Origin: Cyanobium sp. CZS48M | GTDB taxonomy: Bacteria; Cyanobacteriota; Cyanobacteriia; PCC-6307; Cyanobiaceae | DNA length: 64,000 nt | NCBI GenBank assembly: GCA_030373145.1 | Contig: JAUCZK010000001.1 | Location: 124,001 to 188,000, forward strand | Reading direction: 5' to 3' | Shown: piece by piece, positions 24,404 to 33,605 of the stretch | Layout of the letters: every line of letters begins with the position of its first letter | Numbering within the stretch: the stretch's first letter is position 1 | Notes under the pieces: generated by a model | Told to the model about the DNA's origin: nothing | The model's database searches: none | Seen by the model: only the letters and a program-made list of their open reading frames with translations | Position numbers and translations under genes: made by a program

Positions 24404-24490
24404 GGAGAGGTGGCCGAGTGGTCGAAGGCGCAGCACTGGAAATGCTGTATAGGGGCAACTCTATCGAGGGTTCGAATCCCTCCCTCTCCG
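24404..24490 (+). tRNA. tRNA-Ser (anticodon GGA)
   Basis: An 87-nt class II tRNA. Acceptor stem GGAGAGG (24404-24410) pairs with CCTCTCC (24483-24489), discriminator G at 24490. The D-arm (GGCCGAGTGGTCGAAGGC), an anticodon stem-loop with CTGGAAA giving anticodon GGA, a long variable arm and a GGTTCGAATCC T-arm are all present. The 3' CCA is not encoded. It reads UCC/UCU codons and is followed by a terminator. Confidence 0.97.
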
Positions 24491-24500
24491 CTTTCAACAC

Positions 24501-24528
24501 AAAAGCCGGCTCCTGCAGCCGGCTTTTT
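24501..24528 (+). terminator. Intrinsic terminator after tRNA-Ser
   Basis: An 11-bp stem (AAAAGCCGGCT at 24501-24511 with AGCCGGCTTTT at 24517-24527) with a 5-nt loop and a T run. It lies 10 bp after the tRNA and ends its transcript. Confidence 0.92.
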
Positions 24529-24613
24529 TATGTCTTCATCGGCCCCATGGGCAGGCCATTCCTTTCAGCATTTCAAGCTGTTGGACTGGACGCTTGATAG
24601 GCCAGTGGGGGCT

Positions 24614-25432
24614 TCAACCGAAGCGGCCTGTGACGTAATCCTGGGTGGCCTGCTGCACTGGGGCGTTGAAGATGCGCTCGGTGTCGTTGAACTCCACCAG
24701 GTAACCCACCTTGCCGCTGCCGCCTTCCACCGCTTCGGCATTGAAGAAGGCCGTGTAGTCGGAGACCCGCACCGCCTGCTGCATGTTGTGGGTGACGATC
24801 ACAATGGTGAAGCTCTTTTTGAGCTCATGCATCATCTCCTCGATCTTCAAGGTGGAGATCGGATCCAGTGCCGAGCAGGGTTCGTCCATCAGGATCACCT
24901 CCGGCTCCACGGCGATGGCGCGGGCGATGCAGAGCCGCTGCTGCTGGCCGCCGGAGAGGGCATTGCCACTCTCCTTGAGCTTGTCCTTGGTTTCATCCCA
25001 GATCGCCGCCTTGCGCAGGGAGCGCTCCACCAGTTCATCCATGTCGCCCTTGTAGCCATTGATGCGGGCACCGAAGGCGATGTTTTCGTAGATGCTCTTG
25101 GGGAAAGGGTTGGGCTTCTGGAACACCATGCCGATGCGGCGGCGCACCTCCACCGGATCCACGTCGCGCGCATACATGTCCTGACCGTCGAACACCACCC
25201 GACCACGCAGGCTGCAACCCTCGATCAGATCGTTCATGCGGTTGAGGGCCCGCAGCACGGTCGATTTGCCGCAGCCGGAGGGGCCGATGAAGGCGGTGAC
25301 CCGGTTGCGGGGGATTTCCATGTAGACATCCCGCACAGCTTCAAAACTGCCGTAGCTGATGGTGATGTTCTCCAGGCTGAGGCAGCTGGGCAGGGTGGCG
25401 CTGGTGCTGGGTTGGCTCAGGGTGCTGGTCAT
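24614..25432 (-). CDS. pstB: Phosphate ABC transporter ATP-binding protein PstB
   Basis: ATPase of the high-affinity phosphate importer. 272 aa with Walker [10 protein letters not shown], the PstB-typical [12 protein letters not shown], signature [14 protein letters not shown], Walker [14 protein letters not shown] and the H-loop [10 protein letters not shown]. It ends in the family-typical [13 protein letters not shown] at 25432. It is the last gene of pstC-pstA-pstB on the minus strand, 44 bp after pstA. No pstS lies in the window. Confidence 0.97.
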   Translation of the reverse strand: MTSTLSQPSTSATLPSCLSLENITISYGSFEAVRDVYMEIPRNRVTAFIGPSGCGKSTVLRALNRMNDLIEGCSLRGRVVFDGQDMYARDVDPVEVRRRIGMVFQKPNPFPKSIYENIAFGARINGYKGDMDELVERSLRKAAIWDETKDKLKESGNALSGGQQQRLCIARAIAVEPEVILMDEPCSALDPISTLKIEEMMHELKKSFTIVIVTHNMQQAVRVSDYTAFFNAEAVEGGSGKVGYLVEFNDTERIFNAPVQQATQDYVTGRFG

Positions 25433-25476
25433 GGCTGGGGGATGGGGTGTGGAGATGAAATCCGAGGGCCCTTGGG

Positions 25477-26370
25477 CTAGCTGGAGGCGAACCGACGAAT
25501 CCAGCGGGCCAGGAGATTGGCGCCCAGAATCAGGATCACGAGCACGAATGAAGCTGCCCAGGCCAGGGAGTTCTGGGCTTCGTAGGGCATGATCGCGAAA
25601 TTGAAGATCAACACCGACATCGAGGCGATCGGGTTGAACAACCCTTCGGGCCAGAACGGTGAAAATAGGGCAGTGAAGATCAGCGGAGCCGTTTCACCGG
25701 CGGCCCTGGCGATGGCCAGCACCACACCGGTGGCAATCGGTGTGAAGGCGCTGGGCAGGGTGATGCGCGTGATCGTCACGAACTTGGAGGCACCGACCCC
25801 GATCGCTCCCCAGCTCAGCTCCTGCGGCACCAGCTTCAGCGCTTCATCGGTGGTCTTGATCACCGTGGGAAGCATCAGCACCGCCAGGGCAATACCACCG
25901 GCCACAGCGGAATAGGACTGGCCGAAGAACAGGCGGGTGGCCACGATCGCGCTGTACACGAACACGCCGCAGATGATCGATGGCACCCCCGCCAGGATGT
26001 CGTTGCCGACGCGGATGAACTGGGCGAACCAGCCGCTGCTGGCGTATTCCGCCAGGTAGACCCCACCGCCCACACCCACTGGAATGGCGATCAACGAGGC
26101 CACCAGGGTGACCACAAAGGTGCCGATGATGGCGTTGGCGATACCACCGCCCTCCAGGCCCGGAGCCGGCGGCAGTTGGGTGAAGAGGTTGATACTGATC
26201 AGCTTGCCCCCCTGAATCAGCACATAGACGAGCACCAGGACAAGGGGAAGGACCGCGATCAGGCTGAACAACCCAGCGATCGAAGTGAACAGCTTGTCGG
26301 TGCGGTTGCGCTTCAGCCCCGGATTGAACTGGAGCGAGCGGGTGGTGTGGACTGGTGTGGCAAGGGTCAT
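25477..26370 (-). CDS. pstA: Phosphate ABC transporter permease PstA
   Basis: Inner-membrane permease subunit, 297 aa, with six membrane helices beginning after a basic 20-30 residue N-tail ([19 protein letters not shown]). The family loops are present: [28 protein letters not shown] and the cytoplasmic EAA-like loop with [20 protein letters not shown] that contacts PstB. ATG at 26370. It follows pstC by 10 bp, consistent with one transcript. Confidence 0.96.
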   Translation of the reverse strand: MTLATPVHTTRSLQFNPGLKRNRTDKLFTSIAGLFSLIAVLPLVLVLVYVLIQGGKLISINLFTQLPPAPGLEGGGIANAIIGTFVVTLVASLIAIPVGVGGGVYLAEYASSGWFAQFIRVGNDILAGVPSIICGVFVYSAIVATRLFFGQSYSAVAGGIALAVLMLPTVIKTTDEALKLVPQELSWGAIGVGASKFVTITRITLPSAFTPIATGVVLAIARAAGETAPLIFTALFSPFWPEGLFNPIASMSVLIFNFAIMPYEAQNSLAWAASFVLVILILGANLLARWIRRFASS

Positions 26371-26380
26371 GGCGGGCAGC

Positions 26381-27343
26381 TCAGTTGTAGCTAAGGCTGA
26401 ACTTGCGAACGATCCATTGGGCCAGGATGTTCACGGCGAAGGTGAGCAGCATCAGGATCAGTGCTGCATAGAGAAGCGCCGACACCTGAATACCATCGGC
26501 CTCACCGAACTGGTTGGCAAGCATCGCCGAGATGGTGTTCCCCGGGGCCAGCAACGACCAGCTGAAATTCATCGAGTTGCCGATGATCATGGTCACGGCC
26601 ATGGTTTCACCCATGGCCCGACCCAGGGCCAGCATCACTCCACCGATGATCGAGGAGACGGCCGCCGGCAGGATCACATTGAAGATGGCGATCCAGCGGG
26701 TGCTGCCCACGCCGTAGGCCCCCTGGCGCAGCTCCATGGGCACCTGGTTGAGGGCATCCCGGGAGATGGCGGTGATGATCGGCAGAATCATCACCACAAG
26801 AATCAGGATCGCCGGCGCCATGCCGGGCCCCTTGGGGGCCGTTGAAAACAGGGGGAACCAGCCCAGGCTCTGGTGCACAAAATTGAGGAAGGGTCTGAGC
26901 AGCGGCTCCATCACGAAGATGGCCCACAGCCCCAGCACCACCGAGGGAATCGCCGCCAGCAACTCCACCATCACGCCGATCACCTCGCGAATGTTGCGTG
27001 GAATCAGGTTCTCGGTGATGAAGATGGCGGTCCCCACCCCCAGGGGCACGGCGATGACCAGCGCCAGCAGCGACGACACCAACGTGCCGTAGATGGCGGT
27101 GAAGGCGCCGTACTGGCTGTTGACCGGATCCCAGCCGGAGGTGACCAGAAAGGAGAGGCCGAAGGTGGCCATCGCCTCGCGGGCCCCGCTGAACACCGTC
27201 AGGAAGATGCCCAGCAGCAGCACCGCCACCAGGGAAGCCAGCACGATCGTGAGCAGCTTGAAGCCACGATCAACGCTGCGCTCGGCCCAGGGGCGGCGGC
27301 GAAGAGTGAACTGATCCTGGTCCGATTCAGATCGGATCACCAT
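26381..27343 (-). CDS. pstC: Phosphate ABC transporter permease PstC
   Basis: Second permease subunit, 320 aa, with six helices. Signature stretches: GWDPVNSQYGAFTAIYGTL, ELLAAIPSVVLGLWAIFV and the cytoplasmic EAA loop ISRDALNQVPMELRQGAYGV. ATG at 27343. First gene of the pst operon; phosphate limitation would be expected to control it. I could not find a convincing tandem Pho box upstream, only an 8-bp inverted repeat at 27361-27410. Confidence 0.96.
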   Translation of the reverse strand: MVIRSESDQDQFTLRRRPWAERSVDRGFKLLTIVLASLVAVLLLGIFLTVFSGAREAMATFGLSFLVTSGWDPVNSQYGAFTAIYGTLVSSLLALVIAVPLGVGTAIFITENLIPRNIREVIGVMVELLAAIPSVVLGLWAIFVMEPLLRPFLNFVHQSLGWFPLFSTAPKGPGMAPAILILVVMILPIITAISRDALNQVPMELRQGAYGVGSTRWIAIFNVILPAAVSSIIGGVMLALGRAMGETMAVTMIIGNSMNFSWSLLAPGNTISAMLANQFGEADGIQVSALLYAALILMLLTFAVNILAQWIVRKFSLSYN

Positions 27344-27360
27344 GGAGCTACGAATGAACA

Positions 27361-27410
27361 GACGTGAGGCCAGCTGTGACCATCACTGCTTGAAACCTAG
27401 ATCTCACGTC
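27361..27410. promoter_or_regulatory. Inverted repeat upstream of pstC, possible operator
   Basis: GACGTGAG (27361-27368) and its exact reverse complement CTCACGTC (27403-27410) flank 34 bp in the 185-bp region between divergent pstC and dnaK. The repeat starts 18 bp before the pstC start codon, so it would lie in the 5' leader or promoter. It could be a bipartite protein-binding site, or chance. No T-run follows, so it is not a terminator. Confidence 0.3.
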
Positions 27411-27528
27411 GGGCCGGCGACCACTAAGAACGCCTTAACAGTTCTGCCAATCCGCTGGCCCCCAGGGCCGCCACCCTGCAGGCGTGCGGCCAGGAAGCCG
27501 GTAGTTTGGGGCTTCGCTTTGGGGATGC

Positions 27529-29679
27529 ATGGGCCGGATCGTTGGCATTGACCTGGGCACCACCAACTCGGTGGTGGCGGTGCTGGAGGGCGGCCGGCCC
27601 CAGGTGATTGCCAATGCCGAAGGGGGGCGCACCACACCGTCGGTGGTGGGCTTCAGCCGCGATCAGGAGCTGCTGGTGGGCCAGCTCGCCCGCCGCCAGC
27701 TGGTGCTCAACCCCCGCAACACCTTCGCCAACCTCAAGCGCTTCGTCGGCCGCAGTTGGGACGAACTCGACGACGGCAGCCTGGCGGTGCCCTACACGGT
27801 GCGGGCCAACGACCAGGGCAATGTGCGCATCCTCTGCCCCGTCACCGAGAGGGAGTATGCGCCTGAGGAGCTGCTGGCCAGCATCCTGCGCAAGCTCGTC
27901 GACGACGCTGCCACCTACCTGGGCGAGGAGGTGGTAGCGGCGGTGATCACCGTGCCCGCCTATTTCAACGACGCCCAGCGCCAGGCCACCCGCGACGCCG
28001 GCCGCCTGGCGGGACTGACGGTGGAGCGGATCCTGAATGAACCCACCGCCGCGGCCCTGGCCTACGGATTTGATCGCAGCGCGGTCAAGCGGGTGCTGGT
28101 CTTCGACCTGGGCGGCGGCACCTTTGATGTGTCGGTGCTGCGCATCGCCAATGGCGTCTTCGATGTCAAGGCCACCAGCGGTGACACCCAGCTGGGCGGC
28201 AATGACTGGGATCTGCGCATCGTTGACTGGCTGGCTGAGGCCTTCGAGAGCCGGCACCAGCTCGATCTGCGCCGCGATCGCCAGGCGCTGCAGCGGCTCA
28301 GTGAGGCGGCCGAAAAGGCCAAGCAGGAGCTCTCCGGCGTCAGCACCACTCCGATCTCGCTGCCGTTCATTGCCACCGGCCCCGAAGGACCCCTGCACAT
28401 CGAGACCAGCCTGGAGCGGCGCACCTTTGAGTCCCTCTGCCCCGATCTGCTCGATCGCCTGATGCGTCCGGTGCAGCGGGCCCTGCGTGATTCCGGTTTC
28501 ACGGCCGACGACATTGACGACGTGGTGCTGGTGGGTGGCAGCACCCGCATGCCGATGGTGCAGGAGATGGTGCGCACCCTGATTCCGCGCGAGCCCTGCC
28601 AGTCGGTCAACCCCGATGAGGTGGTGGCCATCGGTGCGGCGGTGCAGGCGGGCATCCTCACCGGTGATCTGCGCGATCTGATGCTCAACGACGTCACACC
28701 CCTCTCCCTGGGGCTGGAGACGATCGGTGGGGTGATGAAGGTGCTGATCCCCCGCAACTCCCCCATCCCCGTGCGCCGCTCGGATGTTTTCAGCACCTCC
28801 GAGGCCAACCAGTCGGCGGTGGAGATCCATGTGCTCCAGGGGGAGCGCCAGATGGCGGCCGACAACAAATCCCTGGGCCGCTTCCGGCTCTCGGGCATTC
28901 CGCCCGCCCCCAGGGGTGTGCCCCAGGTGCAGGTGTCGCTCGATATCGACGCCAACGGCCTGCTGCAGGTGTCCGCCACCGACCGCACCACCGGCCGCCA
29001 GCAGAGCGTCAGCATTCAGGGGGGCTCCAACCTCAGTGAAGCCGAGATTCAGGCGCTGCTGGAGGAGGCCCAACTCAAGTCCGCCGAAGACCGGCGCAAG
29101 CGGGTGGTGGTGGATCGGCTCAACCGCGCCCAGACCTTGGTGGCTCAGGCTGAGCGCCGGCTGCGTGATGCCGCCCTCGAGCTGGGTCCCTATGGCGCCG
29201 AGAGGCAGCAGCGCTCCGTGGAGATGGCCCTGCGCGAGGTGCAGGTGCAGCTCAACGATGCCGACCCGGCGGAACTCGACCTGGCTGTCAGCCAGCTGCA
29301 GGAAGCCCTCTATGGCCTCAACCGCCGTCTGATCAGCGAACGCAAATCCGAGGCTGGCCCCCTGCAGGGCCTCAAGAACACCCTGGGCTCGATCAAGGAC
29401 GACCTTTTCTCCGATGAGGACGACTGGGATGAGTGGGACCGCTCCCGCCCCGGACCCTCCGAGCGCTGGGGCGGCGACCCCTGGGCTCCCCCCTCCCGCA
29501 ACGGCGGCTACCGGGAGGAGGGCTACTCCTCCTACGAAAGTCCACGGTTGGAGCGCTCCAGGCCCGAGCCTCCCCGCCGGGAGCCTCTACGGTCCGATCG
29601 CTCTGATCGCTATGAACCGGCCGCCGAAGGGCGCCGGCGCCCCAGCCCCAGGGCCGATGATCCCTGGGCTGAGGACTGA
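27529..29679 (+). CDS. dnaK: DnaK-type Hsp70 chaperone (DnaK3-like) with acidic/arginine-rich tail
   Basis: Hsp70 ATPase and substrate-binding chaperone, 716 aa, longer than canonical DnaK (about 635). Visible: GIDLGTTNSVVAVLEGG, VPAYFNDAQRQATRDAG, NEPTAAALAYGFD, VFDLGGGTFDVSVL, VLVGGSTRMPMVQ and the substrate domain NDVTPLSLGLETIGGVM. The last about 95 residues are low-complexity: acidic-aromatic DEDDWDEWDRSRPG, then repeated RSRPEPPRREPLRSDRSDRY. Extended tails and a neighbouring dnaJ are features of cyanobacterial DnaK3, which is linked to membranes and polysomes, so I favour that class without proof. A J-protein gene follows 5 bp later. Confidence 0.93.
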   Translation: MGRIVGIDLGTTNSVVAVLEGGRPQVIANAEGGRTTPSVVGFSRDQELLVGQLARRQLVLNPRNTFANLKRFVGRSWDELDDGSLAVPYTVRANDQGNVRILCPVTEREYAPEELLASILRKLVDDAATYLGEEVVAAVITVPAYFNDAQRQATRDAGRLAGLTVERILNEPTAAALAYGFDRSAVKRVLVFDLGGGTFDVSVLRIANGVFDVKATSGDTQLGGNDWDLRIVDWLAEAFESRHQLDLRRDRQALQRLSEAAEKAKQELSGVSTTPISLPFIATGPEGPLHIETSLERRTFESLCPDLLDRLMRPVQRALRDSGFTADDIDDVVLVGGSTRMPMVQEMVRTLIPREPCQSVNPDEVVAIGAAVQAGILTGDLRDLMLNDVTPLSLGLETIGGVMKVLIPRNSPIPVRRSDVFSTSEANQSAVEIHVLQGERQMAADNKSLGRFRLSGIPPAPRGVPQVQVSLDIDANGLLQVSATDRTTGRQQSVSIQGGSNLSEAEIQALLEEAQLKSAEDRRKRVVVDRLNRAQTLVAQAERRLRDAALELGPYGAERQQRSVEMALREVQVQLNDADPAELDLAVSQLQEALYGLNRRLISERKSEAGPLQGLKNTLGSIKDDLFSDEDDWDEWDRSRPGPSERWGGDPWAPPSRNGGYREEGYSSYESPRLERSRPEPPRREPLRSDRSDRYEPAAEGRRRPSPRADDPWAED

Positions 29680-29684
29680 GGGAG

Positions 29685-30662
29685 GTGAGCCACAGTCCCA
29701 CCGCCATGGTCGGTGACGACTACTGGGCGGTCCTCGGGCTGAGCCCGGGGGCCGATGCCGCCGAGCTCAAGCGCGGTTTCCGCGCCCAGGCGCGCCGTTG
29801 GCACCCGGACCTCAATGGCAACGATCCGGTGGCCGAGGAGCGCTTCAAGCGGGTCAACGAGGCCTACGCCGTGCTCTCGGACCCCCGCCGCCGCCAGGCC
29901 TGGGAATCGGGGCTTGATCCTGGCTCGCTGCGGGACGAGCGCACTGATCCCTTCGCCACGGGTTTCCCCGAGTTCGACGACTACCTCGACGCCCTCTTCG
30001 GCCGTCAGGCGCGCCCTGACGACCGCCGGCCGTCTGAGCCCGGTCCTGAGCCCGACCGGCCGGCCTCCACCCAGCGGCCCGAGTCCGCCCAGCGCCCACC
30101 ACAGGCTCAGCCCCGGCAGTACCCGGGGGTCGAGGTGACCCATGCCCCGCCACCGCCGCCGCCGGTGCAGGCCGCCAGTGACCTGGAGACGCTGGTGGAG
30201 CTCAGCCCCGAGCAGGCCCTGGAGGGCACCCGGCTGGAGCTGGAGCTGCCCGGCGGCCTGGCGGTGGAGCTCTGGACCCCTCCCCTGGCCGGAGATGGCT
30301 GGCGCCTGCGCCTGGCCGGTGTGGCCCCTGGCGGGGCCGACCATTTCCTGCAGCTGCGGGTGCGCCGTCCCGATGGCCTGCGCATCGATGGACTGCGGGT
30401 GCTCTACGACCTGGAGCTGTCGCCGGCTGAAGCGGCCCTGGGCTGCAAGGTGGTGGTGCCCACCCTGGAGGGACGGGTGCAGCTGACGGTGCCACCCTGC
30501 TCCTCCAGTGGCCGGCTGCTGCGCCTGCGGGGTCTGGGTCTCAGCCAGGGAGAGCGGCAGGGGGATCAGCTGGTGGAGCTGCGCATCGTTCTGCCTGAGC
30601 AGCTCAGCGACTCCGAAGTGGCGCTCTACAGGCGTCTGGAGGAATTGTCCGGAGATGGTTGA
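29685..30662 (+). CDS. dnaJ: DnaJ-type co-chaperone without zinc finger
   Basis: Hsp40 partner that stimulates the DnaK ATPase. J-domain at the N-terminus: DDYWAVLGLSPGADAAELKR, the HPD motif in RRWHPDLNGND, and VNEAYAVLSDPRRRQAWESG. A proline/arginine-rich linker (about 105-160) leads to CTD-type beta domains (ELSPEQALEGTRLELELPGG; GRLLRLRGLGLSQGERQGD). No CxxCxGxG zinc finger is present, so it is class B (CbpA-like). The start may be GTG 29685 (adjacent GGGAGG) or ATG 29706 seven codons later. It is directly downstream of dnaK and surely works with it. Confidence 0.9.
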   Translation: MSHSPTAMVGDDYWAVLGLSPGADAAELKRGFRAQARRWHPDLNGNDPVAEERFKRVNEAYAVLSDPRRRQAWESGLDPGSLRDERTDPFATGFPEFDDYLDALFGRQARPDDRRPSEPGPEPDRPASTQRPESAQRPPQAQPRQYPGVEVTHAPPPPPPVQAASDLETLVELSPEQALEGTRLELELPGGLAVELWTPPLAGDGWRLRLAGVAPGGADHFLQLRVRRPDGLRIDGLRVLYDLELSPAEAALGCKVVVPTLEGRVQLTVPPCSSSGRLLRLRGLGLSQGERQGDQLVELRIVLPEQLSDSEVALYRRLEELSGDG

Positions 30663-30723
30663 GCGGCCCTTGGGCCCTGGCCCCGATCAATGGGACACTG
30701 AGCCGCTGGGATTGGTTCGCTTC

Positions 30724-31149
30724 ATGCCGGTTCATGTGCTGCTGTTCGAGGCCGGCACCGACAACGAAGGCATTCACTCCCTGGAGCTGAATGGCCGCAC
30801 CGTGGTGCTGCTGTTCGAGGAACGGGATGATGCCGAGCGCTATGCGGGTCTGCTGGAGGCCCAGGATTTTCCTGTTCCCAGCGTGGAGGCGATCGAGCGG
30901 GAGGAGATGGAGCTGTTCTGCGGCCAGGCCGGCTATGAGGCCCGCTTCGTGCCCACCGGCTTCCTGCCCAGCTCAGCGGAGGAGCGTCTTCTGATCGCCC
31001 CGCCGGAGCGGAACATGGATCTCACCCACTGGAAGGACGAGACCTCCCGCGCCGCCGCCCCGGACAGCGGCGCGGGCAGCAGCCCGGGCAGCGGCCCCGA
31101 GAGCGCCGAACTCGAAGCCTTCCGCCGCCGCCTGGAGGGCCTGCTGTGA
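30724..31149 (+). CDS. DUF3110 domain protein
   Basis: A 141-aa protein of the cyanobacterial/plastid DUF3110 family, function unknown. Core: MPVHVLLFEAGTDNEGIHSL, then VVLLFEERDDAERYAGLLEA, DFPVPSVEAIEREEMELFC and GYEARFVPTGFLPSSAEERL. The last about 40 residues are a Ser/Gly/Ala-rich linker and a short helix. I chose ATG 30724, which gives the standard opening. Its end overlaps the murQ start (GTGA at 31146-31149), so the two are coupled. It is 61 bp downstream of dnaJ on the same strand. Confidence 0.87.
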   Translation: MPVHVLLFEAGTDNEGIHSLELNGRTVVLLFEERDDAERYAGLLEAQDFPVPSVEAIEREEMELFCGQAGYEARFVPTGFLPSSAEERLLIAPPERNMDLTHWKDETSRAAAPDSGAGSSPGSGPESAELEAFRRRLEGLL

Positions 31150-32102
31150 TCGCTCCCGACGCCAACCCCGCCCCGGCTGGATCGGCCGCCCCCGACCGGG
31201 GGCATCTGCTCACCGAGCAGGCCAATCCCGCCAGTGCCAGCCTCGATCAGCTCAGCTCCGGTGAACTGGTGGATCTGTTCTGCCGGGAGGATGAGAAGGC
31301 GCTGCTGGCCATGGAGGCGGCGGCACCGGCCCTGGCCGAGGCGGTGGAGGCCATCAGTGACCGCCTGCGGGCCGGCGGTCGGCTGTTCTATCTCGGTGCC
31401 GGCACCTCCGGGCGCCTCGGCGTGCTCGACGCGGCCGAGTGCCCCCCCACCTTCTGCACCCCTCCGGAGCTGGTGCAGGGCGTGCTGGCCGGCGGAGCAC
31501 CAGCCCTGCTGCGCAGTTCCGAAGGTCTCGAAGACCTGCGTGAAGCCGGCCGCCATGACCTGATCGAGCGGGGCTTCAGCTCCGCCGATGCCCTGGTGGG
31601 CATCGCCGCCGGCGGCACCACCCCCTACGTGCTCGGCGGCCTGGAGCATGCCCGCTCCCTCGGCGCCCTGACGATCGCCATGGCCTGCGTGCCCCAGGAG
31701 CAGGCGCCGATGCCCTGTGCCATCGACATCCGCCTGGTCACCGGGGCGGAGCTGCTCACTGGCTCCACCCGCCTCAAGGCCGGCACCGCCACCAAGATGG
31801 CCCTGAACATCATCTCCACCGGCGTGATGGTGCGGCTGGGCAAGGTGTACGGCAACCGCATGGTGGATGTGGCCGTCACCAACAGCAAACTGGAAGACCG
31901 CGCCCTGCGCATCCTCAGGGACCTGGCTGGGGTGGAGCGCGAGCGGGGCTACGAGCTGCTGGCCGCCGCCGGTGGGTCGGTCAAGCGGGCCCTGGTGATG
32001 GCCGCCGCCGGCCTGAGCGCCGAGCAGGCCGATCGGGCCCTCGACGCCCATGGCGGCCAGGTGCGCCCGGCCCTGGAGCAGCTCGGCGCCCAGCTGGCCT
32101 GA
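31146..32102 (+). CDS. murQ: N-acetylmuramic acid 6-phosphate etherase
   Basis: Cleaves the lactyl ether of MurNAc-6-phosphate to GlcNAc-6-phosphate and D-lactate in peptidoglycan recycling. 318 aa, one SIS domain. Visible: LLTEQANPASASLDQLSSGE, GAGTSGRLGVLDAAECPPTF, GGAPALLRSSEGLEDLREAG, and LKAGTATKMALNIISTGVMV. The GTG start at 31146 overlaps the DUF3110 stop. The kinase or permease that would make its substrate is not in this window. Confidence 0.95.
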   Translation: MIAPDANPAPAGSAAPDRGHLLTEQANPASASLDQLSSGELVDLFCREDEKALLAMEAAAPALAEAVEAISDRLRAGGRLFYLGAGTSGRLGVLDAAECPPTFCTPPELVQGVLAGGAPALLRSSEGLEDLREAGRHDLIERGFSSADALVGIAAGGTTPYVLGGLEHARSLGALTIAMACVPQEQAPMPCAIDIRLVTGAELLTGSTRLKAGTATKMALNIISTGVMVRLGKVYGNRMVDVAVTNSKLEDRALRILRDLAGVERERGYELLAAAGGSVKRALVMAAAGLSAEQADRALDAHGGQVRPALEQLGAQLA

Positions 32103-32122
32103 GCTTCCGCTGCTCTGTTCAG

Positions 32123-33070
32123 CTAGCTGACCTGGGTGGCTTCGGCTGGCTCGAACGGTCCCCAGTAGGGGGAGGTGAACAGGTCGAGCCTGCGGCGGGT
32201 GTCCGCCGGCACCTGCTCCTTCGGGGTCATCAGGGCATCGCGCAGGGCGCTGTGGGAGCTGCTGAGCGGCCGCTGGGCATCGATCCGCTCCGCCGCCACC
32301 GCCACGATCTGCTGGGCCAGGGCCGCGTTGGCGTGCAGGTTCTTGATCACCAGATCCACCGTCACCGAGGCGTGATCGCCGTGCCAGCAGTCGTAGTCGG
32401 TGACCATGGCCAGGGTGGCGTAGGCCATCTCGGCTTCCCGGGCCAGGCGGGCCTCGCTGTGGTTGGTCATGCCGATCACCGAGCAGCCCCAGCTGCGGTA
32501 GAGGTTCGACTCGGCCCGGGTGGAGAAGGCTGGACCCTCCATGCAGAGGTAGGTGCCGCGGCGGTGCAGCTGGCGGCCCGTCGGCATCAGGCTTTCAGCC
32601 ACATCGGCCAGCACCCGGCTGAGGCTGGGGCAGAAGGGATCGGCGTTGCCCACATGGGCCACGGCGCCGCCGCCGAAGAAGCTCACGGGCCGGGAGTGGG
32701 TGCGGTCGATGAACTGATCCGGCACCACCATGTCGAGGGGCCGCAGGGGATCCTGCAGTGATCCCACCGCAGAGCAGGAGAGGATCCAGCGCACCCCCAG
32801 GGAGCGCAGGGCCCAGAGGTTGGCCCGGTAGGGCACCTCCGAGGGCAGATGGTTGTGGTGGCGGCCGTGGCGGGCGAGGAACACCACCTCCAGGCCTCCG
32901 ATCCTGCCCAGGCGCAGGCTGTCCGATGGCGGCCCGAAGGGCGTGTCCACCGTGAGTTCACGGCTGTCTTCGAGGCCATCGATGGCATAGAGCCCGCTGC
33001 CACCGAGCACCCCCAGGCGTGCGCGGCTCAGGTCGAGCCCCTGGCTCGGAGCAGCGGCGTTGGGGCTCAT
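32123..33070 (-). CDS. mtnP: S-methyl-5'-thioadenosine phosphorylase
   Basis: Phosphorolyses 5'-methylthioadenosine, a by-product of polyamine and related synthesis, to adenine and methylthioribose-1-phosphate. 315 aa, PNP/UDP phosphorylase class 2. Visible: [56 protein letters not shown], the active-site [20 protein letters not shown] and [20 protein letters not shown], then TDYDCW. The Thr/Ser-rich [12 protein letters not shown] stretch fits MTA phosphorylases. It is divergent from the cyclophilin gene with 89 bp between starts. Confidence 0.93.
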   Translation of the reverse strand: MSPNAAAPSQGLDLSRARLGVLGGSGLYAIDGLEDSRELTVDTPFGPPSDSLRLGRIGGLEVVFLARHGRHHNHLPSEVPYRANLWALRSLGVRWILSCSAVGSLQDPLRPLDMVVPDQFIDRTHSRPVSFFGGGAVAHVGNADPFCPSLSRVLADVAESLMPTGRQLHRRGTYLCMEGPAFSTRAESNLYRSWGCSVIGMTNHSEARLAREAEMAYATLAMVTDYDCWHGDHASVTVDLVIKNLHANAALAQQIVAVAAERIDAQRPLSSSHSALRDALMTPKEQVPADTRRRLDLFTSPYWGPFEPAEATQVS

Positions 33071-33159
33071 GGGCTGGACCGATTGAGGGGAAAGCCCCGT
33101 GCAGGACTGGGGACCGTTCTACCCGAGAGTCGATACAGTCCGCCTTTGCTCCCAGCCCC

Positions 33160-33600
33160 ATGACCAAAGCATTGATGGAGACCGAGGCGGGAACGCTGGA
33201 GATCGAACTGTTCGATGCCGACGCCCCCGGCAGCGTCGCCAACTTCGTCAAGCTGGCCGAATCCGGCTTTTACGACGGCCTGGCTTTTCACCGCGTCATC
33301 GATGGCTTCATGGCCCAGGGCGGTTGCCCCAACACCCGCGCCGGTGCCAGTGGCGCGCCCGGTACCGGCGGCCCGGGCTACAAGATTCCCTGCGAGATCA
33401 ACAGCCGCAAGCACCAGGCGGGCACCCTCTCGATGGCCCATGCCGGCAAGAACACCGGCGGCAGTCAGTTCTTCCTCTGCCACGACGCCCAGCCCCACCT
33501 CGATGGGGTGCACACGGTGTTCGGGCAGGCCAGCAGCATGGATGTGGTGATGGCGATCCGCAAGGGCACCCGCATCACCAAAGTGACGATCCTGCCCTGA
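33160..33600 (+). CDS. Cyclophilin-type peptidyl-prolyl cis-trans isomerase
   Basis: Speeds proline isomerisation during folding. 146 aa, no signal peptide, so cytoplasmic. Catalytic landmarks: [13 protein letters not shown] (catalytic Arg), [18 protein letters not shown], and [11 protein letters not shown]. The usual Trp near the active site (binding cyclosporin) is replaced by His in PHLDGVHT-type sequence, as is common in bacterial cyclophilins. ATG 33160 gives [18 protein letters not shown], the normal family start. It converges on ribBA, whose stop is 6 bp away. Confidence 0.95.
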   Translation: MTKALMETEAGTLEIELFDADAPGSVANFVKLAESGFYDGLAFHRVIDGFMAQGGCPNTRAGASGAPGTGGPGYKIPCEINSRKHQAGTLSMAHAGKNTGGSQFFLCHDAQPHLDGVHTVFGQASSMDVVMAIRKGTRITKVTILP

Positions 33601-33605
33601 GGCTC

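Noticed and set aside
27421-27445. A possible Pho box (CTAAGAAC and CTTAACAG spaced about 10 bp) upstream of pstC
   Set aside because: Only weakly similar to the cyanobacterial Pho consensus and oriented toward dnaK; I cannot tell it from chance.
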